Position numbers and translations under genes: made by a program. Of a stretch of 64,000 nt of DNA, positions 1-8,007 are shown in pieces. The stretch is from RGIG4097 sp964637515. GTDB lineage: Bacteria; Bacillota; Clostridia; Christensenellales; CAG-917. The stretch covers positions 1 to 64,000 of the forward strand of contig CAZWUI010000006.1 of assembly GCA_964637515.1 (NCBI GenBank). Reading direction: 5' to 3'. The first letter of the stretch is position 1; every line of letters starts with the position of its first letter. The notes beneath the pieces were generated by a model. It searched no databases. It was not told the origin of the DNA and was given only the letters and a program-made list of their open reading frames with translations.

Positions 1-1173
1 GTGCAAAAAGGTCAAGAAGTTATCGTCATTGCAGGACTCGATCAGCCGGACTTCGTGAAAATGGTCGTGGAAGAGTGCTATAAGGCGGGGGCAGGTAAGG
101 TCATAGTCGAATTTGACTATCAACCTATCGTCAAACTCAACTACCGCTACCGCAGTTTGAAGACTCTTTCGCACATGGAAAAGTGGGAAGTCGAGAAACT
201 TGAACATCGCGCTGCCGCATTGCCCGCTATGATTTATCTCGAATCCGACGATCCCGACGGACTCAAAGGGGTAAATCAAACCAAAGTCGCAAAGGCGCAA
301 CAGGCAAGATACCCGATTATCAAGCCTATTCGCGACAGAATGGAAGACAAATATCAGTGGTGTATTTGTGCGGTCCCTGGCAAAGCGTGGGCGAAAAAAG
401 TGTTTCCCGAACTCCGTGTCAATCAAGCGATCGAGAAGCTTTGGGAAGCGATTTTGTACACTTCGCGAGCGGACGGGTCCGATCCCGAAAAACAGTGGGA
501 CGACCACAATCGCGACTTGTCGTCAAGATGCCAATATCTCAACTCGCTCGGCATAAAAGAACTGCATTATACGTCATCTAACGGCACGGATTTCACTGTT
601 GGACTCATTGACGACGGCATTTTCTGCGGTGGTGCGGAAGACACTCTCGGAAGCAATATCACCTACAATCCCAATATTCCCAGTGAAGAAGTTTTCACTT
701 CGCCCATGAAAGGCAAGGCGGAGGGCAAAGTTGTTGCGACTCGTCCGCTTTCTTACCGAGGTGAAGTCATCGACGATTTCTACGTCATATTCAAAGACGG
801 TAAGGCGGTCGACGTGCATGCAGGCAAAAACGAAGAACTTTTGCGCACGATGATTTCCATGGACGAAAACGCAGCGTATTTGGGAGAATGCGCACTTGTG
901 CCTTATGATTCTCCTATCCGCAACTCAGAAATCACTTTCTTCAATACGCTCTTCGACGAAAATGCATGTTGTCATTTGGCATTCGGCATGGGATTCAATG
1001 CTTGTTTGAAAGACTACGGCAAGTATACGTTTGAAGAATGCAAGGCAAAAGGCATCAACGATTCGATCATTCACGTAGACTTCATGATTGGATCTCCAGA
1101 CCTCAATATCGACGCAGTGACGAAAGAGGGAAAAGTTGTTGCAATCTTCCGTGACGGAAACTGGGCATTCTGA
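1..1173 (+). CDS. M29 family aminopeptidase (AmpS/AmpT-like), 5'-truncated by the window edge
   Basis: A metal-dependent exopeptidase that removes N-terminal amino acids in the cytoplasm. Motifs typical of clan M29 appear in order: IPSEEVFTSP near residue 226, GECALVP near 296, ENACCHLAFG near 322 and IHVDFMIG near 358, which carry the Glu, His and Asp metal ligands of the family. The family is about 410 residues; 390 are visible. The first codon is GTG, but the sequence begins in the middle of the usual conserved VQKGQ stretch, so the true start lies upstream of the window. A strong terminator follows, so it is not co-transcribed with the spoVA genes. Family assignment is firm; substrate preference is unknown. 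Confidence 0.9.
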   Translation: MQKGQEVIVIAGLDQPDFVKMVVEECYKAGAGKVIVEFDYQPIVKLNYRYRSLKTLSHMEKWEVEKLEHRAAALPAMIYLESDDPDGLKGVNQTKVAKAQQARYPIIKPIRDRMEDKYQWCICAVPGKAWAKKVFPELRVNQAIEKLWEAILYTSRADGSDPEKQWDDHNRDLSSRCQYLNSLGIKELHYTSSNGTDFTVGLIDDGIFCGGAEDTLGSNITYNPNIPSEEVFTSPMKGKAEGKVVATRPLSYRGEVIDDFYVIFKDGKAVDVHAGKNEELLRTMISMDENAAYLGECALVPYDSPIRNSEITFFNTLFDENACCHLAFGMGFNACLKDYGKYTFEECKAKGINDSIIHVDFMIGSPDLNIDAVTKEGKVVAIFRDGNWAF

Positions 1174-1231
1174 TTTCTAAAAAGCCTAGTTTTCACGGTT
1201 GTAAATCAAAAAATCACACTTAAACCTTATC

Positions 1232-1259
1232 GCGCCCGAAAAAATCGGGCGCATTTTTT
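1232..1259 (+). terminator. Rho-independent terminator after the aminopeptidase gene
   Basis: A perfect 8-bp GC-rich stem (GCGCCCGA / TCGGGCGC) around a loop of five A, followed by ATTTTTTA. It lies 58 nt past the aminopeptidase stop codon and separates that gene from the spoVA operon. Confidence 0.88.
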
Positions 1260-1305
1260 ATATACGAGCGGTATAAAAAGCGGTCAGATTGCGCAAAATC
1301 CGAGT

Positions 1306-1446
1306 ATGAACGATTTCAGTGAATTTATTGACGAGAAAGAAAGAGTTTTTCCCGAAAACAAAGTTTTTGATGAGATAAACGATTTTTTCGACAAAATCGA
1401 AAAGTCCCTTATCGATGAAGTTTTGAAGGAGAAAAACTATGATTAG
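1306..1446 (+). CDS. Small acidic ORF (46 aa) overlapping the start of spoVAC
   Basis: The frame runs from ATG at 1306 to TAG at 1444-1446 and overlaps the first eight bases of spoVAC, an overlap that suggests translational coupling. The product would be very acidic and predicted helical (many Glu, Asp, Lys, Phe), with no membrane segment. The strong AGGAG that serves spoVAC lies within its last codons. No convincing ribosome-binding site precedes 1306, and I do not recognise the sequence. B. subtilis has spoVAA and spoVAB upstream of spoVAC; this ORF resembles neither. It could be a clade-specific SpoVA accessory peptide or simply leader sequence. Confidence 0.35.
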   Translation: MNDFSEFIDEKERVFPENKVFDEINDFFDKIEKSLIDEVLKEKNYD

Positions 1447-1876
1447 TCGTGAAGATTATCAGGCACACGTTAAAGCGGTCGCTCCAAAATCGCCTATGTT
1501 TAGAAGTCTGCTCGCATCTTTTATCGTGGGCGGAATTATTTGTTGTATCGGTGAGGGTATCGGCGATATTATCAAAGTTATTTCACCGAATATGCCGAAA
1601 GAAGACGTGGGCAGTTGGACGTCTATGAGCATGATTTTTCTCGGCGCACTCCTGACTGCTATCGGCGTATACGATAAAATCGGGCATTTTGCGGGAGCAG
1701 GCTCGATTGTGCCAATAACGGGTTTTGCAAATTCAATCGTATCTCCCGCTATGGAATATAATCGTGAAGGAGTTTTCTTGGGAGTTTGCTCGAAAATGTT
1801 TACAATTGCGGGACCTATCATCGTTTTTGGAACGGTAGGTAGCGTAATCGTCGGCATAATCGGCTTGTTTATTTGA
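1439..1876 (+). CDS. spoVAC: Stage V sporulation protein AC
   Basis: Integral inner-membrane subunit of the SpoVA channel, which moves Ca-dipicolinate into the forespore and releases it at germination; in B. subtilis SpoVAC acts as a mechanosensitive channel. The 145-aa product matches the usual length of about 150. It has several hydrophobic helices (about residues 22-42, 60-78, 85-100 and 118-145) and the family motif GHFAGAGSIVPITGFANSIVSPAMEYNREG. The start is fixed by AGGAG a few bases upstream. It is the first conserved gene of spoVAC-spoVAD-spoVAE and ends 1 bp before spoVAD. Expression is expected in the forespore under sigma G, but I see no clear sigma-G promoter. Confidence 0.95.
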   Translation: MISREDYQAHVKAVAPKSPMFRSLLASFIVGGIICCIGEGIGDIIKVISPNMPKEDVGSWTSMSMIFLGALLTAIGVYDKIGHFAGAGSIVPITGFANSIVSPAMEYNREGVFLGVCSKMFTIAGPIIVFGTVGSVIVGIIGLFI

Positions 1877-1877
1877 T

Positions 1878-3092
1878 ATGAAGATAGGAAAAAACAGTTT
1901 CAGACTCAATAATCCCGTATATATAAAGAGCGGATATACCGTTGTCGGTGAAAAAGAAAACGACGGAAATTTCGGTGGAAATTTCGATTTGGTGTTGTCA
2001 GACGATCTTTGGGGTGAAAAATCCTACGAAAAAGCGGAATGCAAAATGCACCGAGAAGCGATTTCGGGTGCAATCGCAAAGGCGAATATCGAGCGAGACG
2101 ACGTGGATATTATGCTTGCAGGGGATTTGCTCAACGAAATAACCGCCTCAAGCCTTGCTGCTCGCAATTTTCCTACGCCGTTTTTGGGACTATATAACGC
2201 TTGTTCGACTTTCAGTGAAAGCATAATTCTCGGAAGTATTCTCATTGATGGCGGTTTTGCAGATATAGTAACTTGCTCGACTTCAAGTCATTTTTCGTCT
2301 GCAGAGAGGCAATATCGTTTCCCGCTTGAACTTGGCAATCAACGTACGCCTACTGCGCAGTGGACTATTACCGGTGCGGGTTGCACTGTTTTGACGAAAG
2401 AAAAGCCAAAAAAGTCAGACGGAGTGCGAAAAACCGATCAAAATCTTGCAGATATGCAGTCTGACGAGCGGAAATTCATAGAAGATACGGGAAACGAAAG
2501 CATTTTTTACGAGAAAACGCAGGTCGCAAAAGTGGTTGAAGGTACGTTTGGTAGGGTGATAGATCTTGGAATGGACGACGAAAGCAATATGGGTGCGGCT
2601 ATGGCACCCGCTTGTGCCAACACGATAATGCGACATCTTGAAGATTTTGGAAGAAACGTTGACTATTACGACGCAATTTTCACGGGCGACCTAGGACGAC
2701 ACGGAAAAGAATTGCTCGAATTTATTTTGGCAAGAGAAGGAATTTTGCTCCCGGACACATATATGGATTGCGGAGCGTCCTATTTCAAACCCGAACAACG
2801 CTCTTATCAAGGCGGATCGGGGGCGGGGTGCGTGAACACGGCTTTCAACGGATATATCCTGAATAAACTCGAAAACGGCACGTTGAAGAGAATACTTGTT
2901 GTGCCGACGGGGGCGTTACTCAGCAAAAATACTCCGCTCCAAAAGGAAACGATACCGGGGATTTCGCACGCTTTCGTGGTGGAAACCGAGAGTTTTGACG
3001 ATGAAAGTGAAGAAGAAATTGCCCAAGAAAGCAATCATAAAAGAAAACTGTTTGGTGCGAAAAATAACACTAAAATGCGAAATAATGCCTAA
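1878..3092 (+). CDS. spoVAD: Stage V sporulation protein AD
   Basis: Peripheral subunit of the SpoVA channel with a thiolase-like fold; the B. subtilis protein binds dipicolinic acid. Visible hallmarks are GLYNACSTFSES near residue 108, TAQWTITGAGCTV near 157, NMGAAMAPAC near 236 and GGSGAGCVN near 313. At 404 aa it is longer than the typical 340. There is an insertion of about 30 hydrophilic residues after residue 172 and a charged tail after about residue 370 that is first acidic, then rich in Lys, Arg and Asn. It starts 1 bp after spoVAC and is followed 47 bp later by spoVAE. The function call is secure; the role of the two extra segments is unknown. Confidence 0.94.
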   Translation: MKIGKNSFRLNNPVYIKSGYTVVGEKENDGNFGGNFDLVLSDDLWGEKSYEKAECKMHREAISGAIAKANIERDDVDIMLAGDLLNEITASSLAARNFPTPFLGLYNACSTFSESIILGSILIDGGFADIVTCSTSSHFSSAERQYRFPLELGNQRTPTAQWTITGAGCTVLTKEKPKKSDGVRKTDQNLADMQSDERKFIEDTGNESIFYEKTQVAKVVEGTFGRVIDLGMDDESNMGAAMAPACANTIMRHLEDFGRNVDYYDAIFTGDLGRHGKELLEFILAREGILLPDTYMDCGASYFKPEQRSYQGGSGAGCVNTAFNGYILNKLENGTLKRILVVPTGALLSKNTPLQKETIPGISHAFVVETESFDDESEEEIAQESNHKRKLFGAKNNTKMRNNA

Positions 3093-3139
3093 AAATCGAG
3101 AAAAGTATTCTCAAAAATGGCAAAAATTGGAATAGAAAC

Positions 3140-3517
3140 ATGGCAATGGAATATTTTTTGAGTTATCTAAAAACGTTTGCGGTAGGCGGTGCGGTCTGCA
3201 TGATCGGTCAAATTCTCATCAACAAGACGAAAATGACTTCCGCACGTATTCTCGTGACCTTTCTTCTTCTTGGTTTAGTGCTTGAAATCACGGGTGCTTT
3301 TCGATATATGGAAGAATTTGCAGGGGCGGGCGTGACTATCCCTATAATGGGATTTGGCAGTAACCTTGCAAAAGGGGCGTTGAAAGGTGCGCATGAAAAC
3401 GGAATACTGGGTGCGATAAAAGGTGGTATGACGGCAGTGTCGGCAGGGTTGACGTCTGCAATCGTATTCGGATTCTTCTTTTCGCTCATATTCAAATCGA
3501 AGAGCAAGAAATTCTGA
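3140..3517 (+). CDS. spoVAE: Stage V sporulation protein AE
   Basis: Small integral membrane subunit (125 aa, family usually 115-125) of the SpoVA dipicolinate channel. It has hydrophobic segments at about 10-30, 37-52, 62-80 and 98-118, and the family pattern EFAGAGVTIPIMGFGSNLAKGA. The C-terminus is a short basic tail. The ribosome-binding site is weak, which fits translation coupled to upstream spoVAD. It is the last gene of the three-gene cluster. No clear terminator follows; the next gene, yunB, converges from the other strand. Confidence 0.94.
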   Translation: MAMEYFLSYLKTFAVGGAVCMIGQILINKTKMTSARILVTFLLLGLVLEITGAFRYMEEFAGAGVTIPIMGFGSNLAKGALKGAHENGILGAIKGGMTAVSAGLTSAIVFGFFFSLIFKSKSKKF

Positions 3518-3635
3518 CTTTTGCACCGAATTTAAATTGAATTTTAATTTTGAAGTTCAGTTTTAGCATTAGTTTTGCCTATTATTATTTTCTTGAGAAA
3601 TCATCAATCTAACCGCGTTAATTGACTTTTGACGT

Positions 3636-4301
3636 TCAGTTTGCGGATAAATTCAGAAGTTTTCCGTCCATTTCAAGATAGGTGGACGGAATTTTGCCTA
3701 CAATCAAGTTTTCGCACACCAAAACTTCCGCTTTCACTTGTATGACTTGGTCCGCAATCGGCGTTATCACGTCAATGTCTGCATACACGTCAATATAGAT
3801 TTTGTGTACCGTTTGGTTTATTCCCGCAGACACGAATGACGACACAAAATCGCAGTATGCCGTGCCTATAGGCACAATATTGATACTCACGTCGGGACCG
3901 AGTCCGGTGAGTAGTGCTAGTCCCGTAAACGTGCCGAAAGCAATGTCCACCGTCTGCACGCCTAGTGCATCGAGATTTGCTTGTGCTAAATTTGCTATTT
4001 GTCTTGCTATCGAGTTGATTTTCGGTGAGTTTGCCTGTATCATCGCAACGTTTCCGTCGTTGTCTTTTTCGACTGTAAACAATTCATCATAAGTTACATT
4101 TTCGTTTAGCACTGAAGTTGCGGCAAGATTGACCGCATTCGTGCCTATGGCACGCACAGTCGCATCCGAGTTTTCGACGACCGTCGGCACGATATTAGAG
4201 CGGAAGTAGGTCGCAGACACCACAAAAACCGCCACGAATATGACGATAGCAAGTGTAACGCGGACAAAACGCGGTTTGATTACGGTTTTGATTTTCGACA
4301 C
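3636..4301 (-). CDS. yunB: Sporulation protein YunB
   Basis: Member of the YunB family, made in the mother cell in B. subtilis and needed for normal spores; its biochemical role is not established. The 221-aa product has one N-terminal membrane anchor (about residues 13-32) and an extracytoplasmic domain with the family signatures YDELFTVEKDNDGNVAMIQAN near 70, GPDVSINIVPIGTAYCDF near 133 and SAGINQTVHKIYIDV near 157. The start is GTG at 4301, with no obvious Shine-Dalgarno sequence. A TATAAT hexamer lies only 5 nt upstream, so the transcript may have little or no leader. The gene is monocistronic and convergent with spoVAE. Confidence 0.9.
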   Translation of the reverse strand: MSKIKTVIKPRFVRVTLAIVIFVAVFVVSATYFRSNIVPTVVENSDATVRAIGTNAVNLAATSVLNENVTYDELFTVEKDNDGNVAMIQANSPKINSIARQIANLAQANLDALGVQTVDIAFGTFTGLALLTGLGPDVSINIVPIGTAYCDFVSSFVSAGINQTVHKIYIDVYADIDVITPIADQVIQVKAEVLVCENLIVGKIPSTYLEMDGKLLNLSAN

Positions 4302-4512
4302 GCTAAATTATATGCGCAATATCTTCTCGATGAGAAGAACTCTCGAAAAATCCTTGTGGACGGATAAATTGTGAAAATTTTGCAGCAAATTGTAGGTGTC
4401 GTTTTTCGGTAGGTTTTTGTTTTATATTCGATTTCTTTCGCCTAAAAACCGAAATTCCGTCTGTTTGGTTAGATTTTGGCATGTTATTGCGCACTCATTG
4501 TCCCAAACATAG

Positions 4513-4571
4513 TTGACTTATATTTAAATTATTGTTAAACTGTAAAAAGTATTTTATCGTGCGCATGCACG
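4513..4571 (+). promoter_or_regulatory. Promoter and leader hairpin of the pheS operon
   Basis: TTGACT at 4513-4518 and TAAACT at 4536-4541 with a 17-nt spacer form a good housekeeping promoter. The predicted transcript starts near 4548. Its short leader carries a 5-bp hairpin, CGTGC-GCAT-GCACG at 4558-4571, just before the AGGAG ribosome-binding site. The leader is far too short for a T-box, which often controls phe-tRNA synthetase genes in Bacillota. Confidence 0.75.
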
Positions 4572-4586
4572 AATATAGGAGCATTT

Positions 4587-5606
4587 ATGAAAGAACAAAT
4601 GGAAAAAATCAAGTCTGACGCGCTCGCCGCTATTTCCGCGGCGTCGACTTCCGTCGAATTGAATGACGTCAGAGTGCGCTTCCTCGGCAAAAACGGCGAA
4701 ATCACTTCGGTTATGAAAGGGCTCGCCAAAGTCCCCAAGGAAGAAAAACCCGCTATGGGCAAACTTCTCAACGAGGTTAGAAGTGAAATCGAATCCGCTC
4801 TCGACGAGAAAATCGCAAAAGTGACGGAGGAGGAAAAAAACGCAAGACTCAAAGCTGAAGCAGTTGACGTGACTTTCCCCGCATCCTACGGCAAAAACGG
4901 CACTTTGCACCCCATAACCAAAGTCAAAAACGAAATCGTTGACATCTTTTTGCAAATGGGTTTTTCGGTTGCAGAAGGTCCTGAAATCGAAACCGACCTT
5001 TACAATTTCCAACTCTTGAATGTGCCGAAAGACCACCCGGCGCGCGATATGCAAGACACGTTTTACGTGGCGGATGACGTCGTTTTGCGCACGCATACTT
5101 CTCCTATGCAAGCGCGCATTATGACCACTCAAAAACCGCCTATCAGAGTCATCATTCCGGGCAAAGTGTACCGCAGTGACGACGATGCGTCGCACTCTCC
5201 GATTTTCAACCAAATCGAAGGACTTGCAGTTGACAAGCATATCACTATCGGCGACCTTCAAGGTTGTTTGCAAACGTTTGCGGAGAAGATGTTTGACAAG
5301 GATACGAAAGTCCGTTTGCGTCCGTCATATTTCCCATTCACCGAACCGTCCGTTGAGGCGGACGTCACTTGCGCTATCTGCCACGGTAAGGGTTGCAGAG
5401 TTTGCAAGGGTACTGGTTGGGTGGAAATCCTCGGCGCAGGCATAGTCAATCCCGCCGTCCTCGATATGTGCGGTATCGACTCGAAAGAGTATAGCGGTTT
5501 TGCATTCGGCTTTGGCATCGAGCGTATCGCTATGATCAAGTACGGAATCCCCAATATCAAACTTTTCTACGAGAACGACGTTAGATTCTTGAAACAATTC
5601 AATTAG
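4587..5606 (+). CDS. pheS: Phenylalanine--tRNA ligase alpha subunit
   Basis: Catalytic subunit of the (alpha-beta)2 phenylalanyl-tRNA synthetase. At 339 aa it has the usual length. It shows an N-terminal coiled-coil arm (about 1-90), then class II synthetase motifs: HPITKVKNEI near 105, the motif 2 region GKVYRSDDDASHSPIFNQIEGL near 192-213, and motif 3 GFAFGFGIERIAMIKYG near 304. It has AGGAG upstream and is followed 12 bp later by pheT. Confidence 0.98.
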   Translation: MKEQMEKIKSDALAAISAASTSVELNDVRVRFLGKNGEITSVMKGLAKVPKEEKPAMGKLLNEVRSEIESALDEKIAKVTEEEKNARLKAEAVDVTFPASYGKNGTLHPITKVKNEIVDIFLQMGFSVAEGPEIETDLYNFQLLNVPKDHPARDMQDTFYVADDVVLRTHTSPMQARIMTTQKPPIRVIIPGKVYRSDDDASHSPIFNQIEGLAVDKHITIGDLQGCLQTFAEKMFDKDTKVRLRPSYFPFTEPSVEADVTCAICHGKGCRVCKGTGWVEILGAGIVNPAVLDMCGIDSKEYSGFAFGFGIERIAMIKYGIPNIKLFYENDVRFLKQFN

Positions 5607-5618
5607 GAGGGAGAGAAT

Positions 5619-8006
5619 ATGTTAGCACCTATTTCATGGCTTAAAGATTACGTAGATATCAACGTTTCTCCCGAAGTCCTCGCAAAAAAACTCGTCGCGA
5701 TAGGCTTCGAGGTCGAGGAGATCATTTACCAAGAAAAAACCGCATCCAAAGTCGTCGTCGGCAAAATCGTCGAAGTCGAAAAACATCCCAATGCGGATAG
5801 ACTTCGCGTTACGCAAATTGACATCGGCGGAAAGACAATTCAAGTCGTCACCAACGTGCCGGTAGTCGGAGGAGAAACGATCGCAGTTGCACTCGACGGA
5901 GCGGTTCTTGCAGACGGTCACAAAATCGTGAAAGGGGAACTTCGCGGTGTGACTTCTGAAGGTATGCTTTGCGGACTCGACGAAGTCGGCGCAACCGTAG
6001 ACGACGTCGAAAATCAGTCCGCAGGGGACATCATCATCTTCAAGGACGGAACACCTCTCGGCGGAAACGCACTCAAAGCAATGGGATTCGACGAAGTCAT
6101 TCTCGACGTCGGCGTGACTGCAAACCGTCCCGATTGCAACAGTATTTATAAACTTGCAAAAGAAGTTGCGGTTGCTCTCAAAACCACTTGCAGAGAGCCC
6201 GATATAGACTATAAAACCGTAGGTGAAAACGTTGCGGATATGGTGTCTGTCGAAGTCAAAAATCCCGAACTCTGTCCGAGATATATGGCGGCAGGCGTCA
6301 AAAACGTGCGTATTTTTCCGTCGTCGTTCAAGATTAGACAACGTTTGCACGCGGTAGGCATTCGTCCTATCAACAACGTTGTCGATATAACGAACTACGT
6401 CCTCACCGAAATCGGTCAACCTATGCACGCTTTCGATTCGAGAGAGTTAGACGGCAATAAGATAGTCGTCCGCACCGCAAACGACGGTGAAGAAATCGTG
6501 TCCCTTGACGGCAAGCTCAACAAGTTGAAAGACAATATGCTCGTCATCTGCGACGAGAATAAACCCGTGGCAGTCGCAGGCATTATGGGCGGAGAATATA
6601 GCGGAATCAAGGACGATACGTCCGCGATTATATTTGAATCCGCAAAATTCGCACGCGATAGCGTTCGCAGAACGTCAAGAGCGTTGACTCTCCGTAGCGA
6701 TTCGTCCGCAAGATTTGAAAAGGGTATCGATTTTGCCTCTCAAGAATACGGCATCAAACGCGCTCTCACCATGATCGCTCAAAGCGGTAGCGGTGATATA
6801 GTGGACGGCATAATTGACGTCAAAGTGCCTTTTGAAAAGGTCAGAGATATTCCTTTCACCACGAAGAAAATCCAAGAAATCGTCGGTTGCAAAGTGCCCA
6901 AAGCAACTTTGATTGCAATCCTTGCGCGCCTTGGTATCGAATGCACGGACGAGGGCAAACAAATCGTCGCTCACGTCAAAGAAGACAGAGAAGACGTCGT
7001 CGGAGTCAACGATATTGCGGAAGAATTTATTCGCGTGTACGGCTACTCCCACGTTACTCCCACGCTCTTTGAATACTCCAAGCTCACCAAGGGCGGTAAA
7101 CCCGACAAAATGTTGTTCGTGGACGAAATCAAAAACGCACTTTCCGAACTTGGACTCAATGAATGCGTGACTTATTCCTTTACGTCACCGAAGTTTGCGG
7201 ATATACTCCGCCTGCCCGTAGACGCAAAAGAGAGAAATACCGTGAATCTTATCAACCCGCTCGGCGAAGGGCTCAGTGTAATGCGCACGACTCTCGTGCA
7301 CAGTATGCTCGAAACCCTTTCTTATAACGTTTCTCACTTCAACAAAGAAGCGACGTTATTTGAAGTTGCGAAGGTGTATTTGCCCAAATCCCTACCGCTC
7401 ACCGAATTGCCGATCGAAGAAGAAAGACTCGTCGTCGGTATGTACGGCGGGGTAGACTTTTTCTCGATAAAAGGTGTTGTCGAAGGACTTCTCGACGCAT
7501 TGCATTTGAGCGGTAAATATGAAAAAGCGGAAGTGAGTTATTTGCACCCCGGCAGAAGTGCGGAACTCTACGTTGACGGCACACTTATAGGCGTGCTTGG
7601 CGAAGTGCATCCCGACGTGAGTGCAAAATACGACACTGACCTTCGTTTGTACGTCGCGGAATTGTCCGTTGACAAACTGTTTGAAAAGAGAAGCGGTGTG
7701 AAGAAATTCTCAACCTTCTCCAAATTCCCGACCGTTGAACGCGACCTTGCTATAGTCGTCAAAGACGAAGTGTCCGTTGGCGATATGCTCGACGCAGTCA
7801 AAAATGCAAAAATCAAGCATCTAACTGCATTAACCGCATTCGACGTATATCGCAGTGCACAAATCGGTGAAGGCAAAAAATCAGTCGCAATGAACTTCAC
7901 TTTCTCATCTCAAGACGGCACTCTCAAAGACGACGAAGTCGCAGTCGAGATGAACAAAATCCTTTCCTTGATGAAACGCAAATTCGGAGGAAAGATCAGA
8001 GGATAA
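5619..8006 (+). CDS. pheT: Phenylalanine--tRNA ligase beta subunit
   Basis: Partner of PheS that binds tRNA-Phe and edits mischarged Tyr-tRNA-Phe. The length of 795 aa is typical. Domains in order are an N-terminal EMAP-II/tRNA-binding OB domain (about 40-150, with VGKIVEVEKHPNADRLRVTQID), the B3/B4 editing domain (about 205-380, with VGIRPINNVVDITNYVL and GQPMHAFD), B5 (about 400-475), the catalytic-like core (about 480-690) and the C-terminal ferredoxin-like anticodon-binding domain (FSTFSKFPTVERDLA to the end). A strong AGGAGGG precedes the ATG. It ends 1 bp before mutS2. Confidence 0.98.
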   Translation: MLAPISWLKDYVDINVSPEVLAKKLVAIGFEVEEIIYQEKTASKVVVGKIVEVEKHPNADRLRVTQIDIGGKTIQVVTNVPVVGGETIAVALDGAVLADGHKIVKGELRGVTSEGMLCGLDEVGATVDDVENQSAGDIIIFKDGTPLGGNALKAMGFDEVILDVGVTANRPDCNSIYKLAKEVAVALKTTCREPDIDYKTVGENVADMVSVEVKNPELCPRYMAAGVKNVRIFPSSFKIRQRLHAVGIRPINNVVDITNYVLTEIGQPMHAFDSRELDGNKIVVRTANDGEEIVSLDGKLNKLKDNMLVICDENKPVAVAGIMGGEYSGIKDDTSAIIFESAKFARDSVRRTSRALTLRSDSSARFEKGIDFASQEYGIKRALTMIAQSGSGDIVDGIIDVKVPFEKVRDIPFTTKKIQEIVGCKVPKATLIAILARLGIECTDEGKQIVAHVKEDREDVVGVNDIAEEFIRVYGYSHVTPTLFEYSKLTKGGKPDKMLFVDEIKNALSELGLNECVTYSFTSPKFADILRLPVDAKERNTVNLINPLGEGLSVMRTTLVHSMLETLSYNVSHFNKEATLFEVAKVYLPKSLPLTELPIEEERLVVGMYGGVDFFSIKGVVEGLLDALHLSGKYEKAEVSYLHPGRSAELYVDGTLIGVLGEVHPDVSAKYDTDLRLYVAELSVDKLFEKRSGVKKFSTFSKFPTVERDLAIVVKDEVSVGDMLDAVKNAKIKHLTALTAFDVYRSAQIGEGKKSVAMNFTFSSQDGTLKDDEVAVEMNKILSLMKRKFGGKIRG

Positions 8007-8007
8007 A

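Noticed and set aside
4303..4494. A 63-codon minus-strand frame just upstream of yunB
   Set aside because: Low-complexity basic translation, no ribosome-binding site, and it covers the likely promoter region of yunB and lies next to that of pheS.
4494..4586. T-box riboswitch before pheS
   Set aside because: The promoter lies only about 45 nt before the start codon's predicted transcript start; there is no room for, and no sign of, the T-box bulge sequence or a terminator/antiterminator pair.
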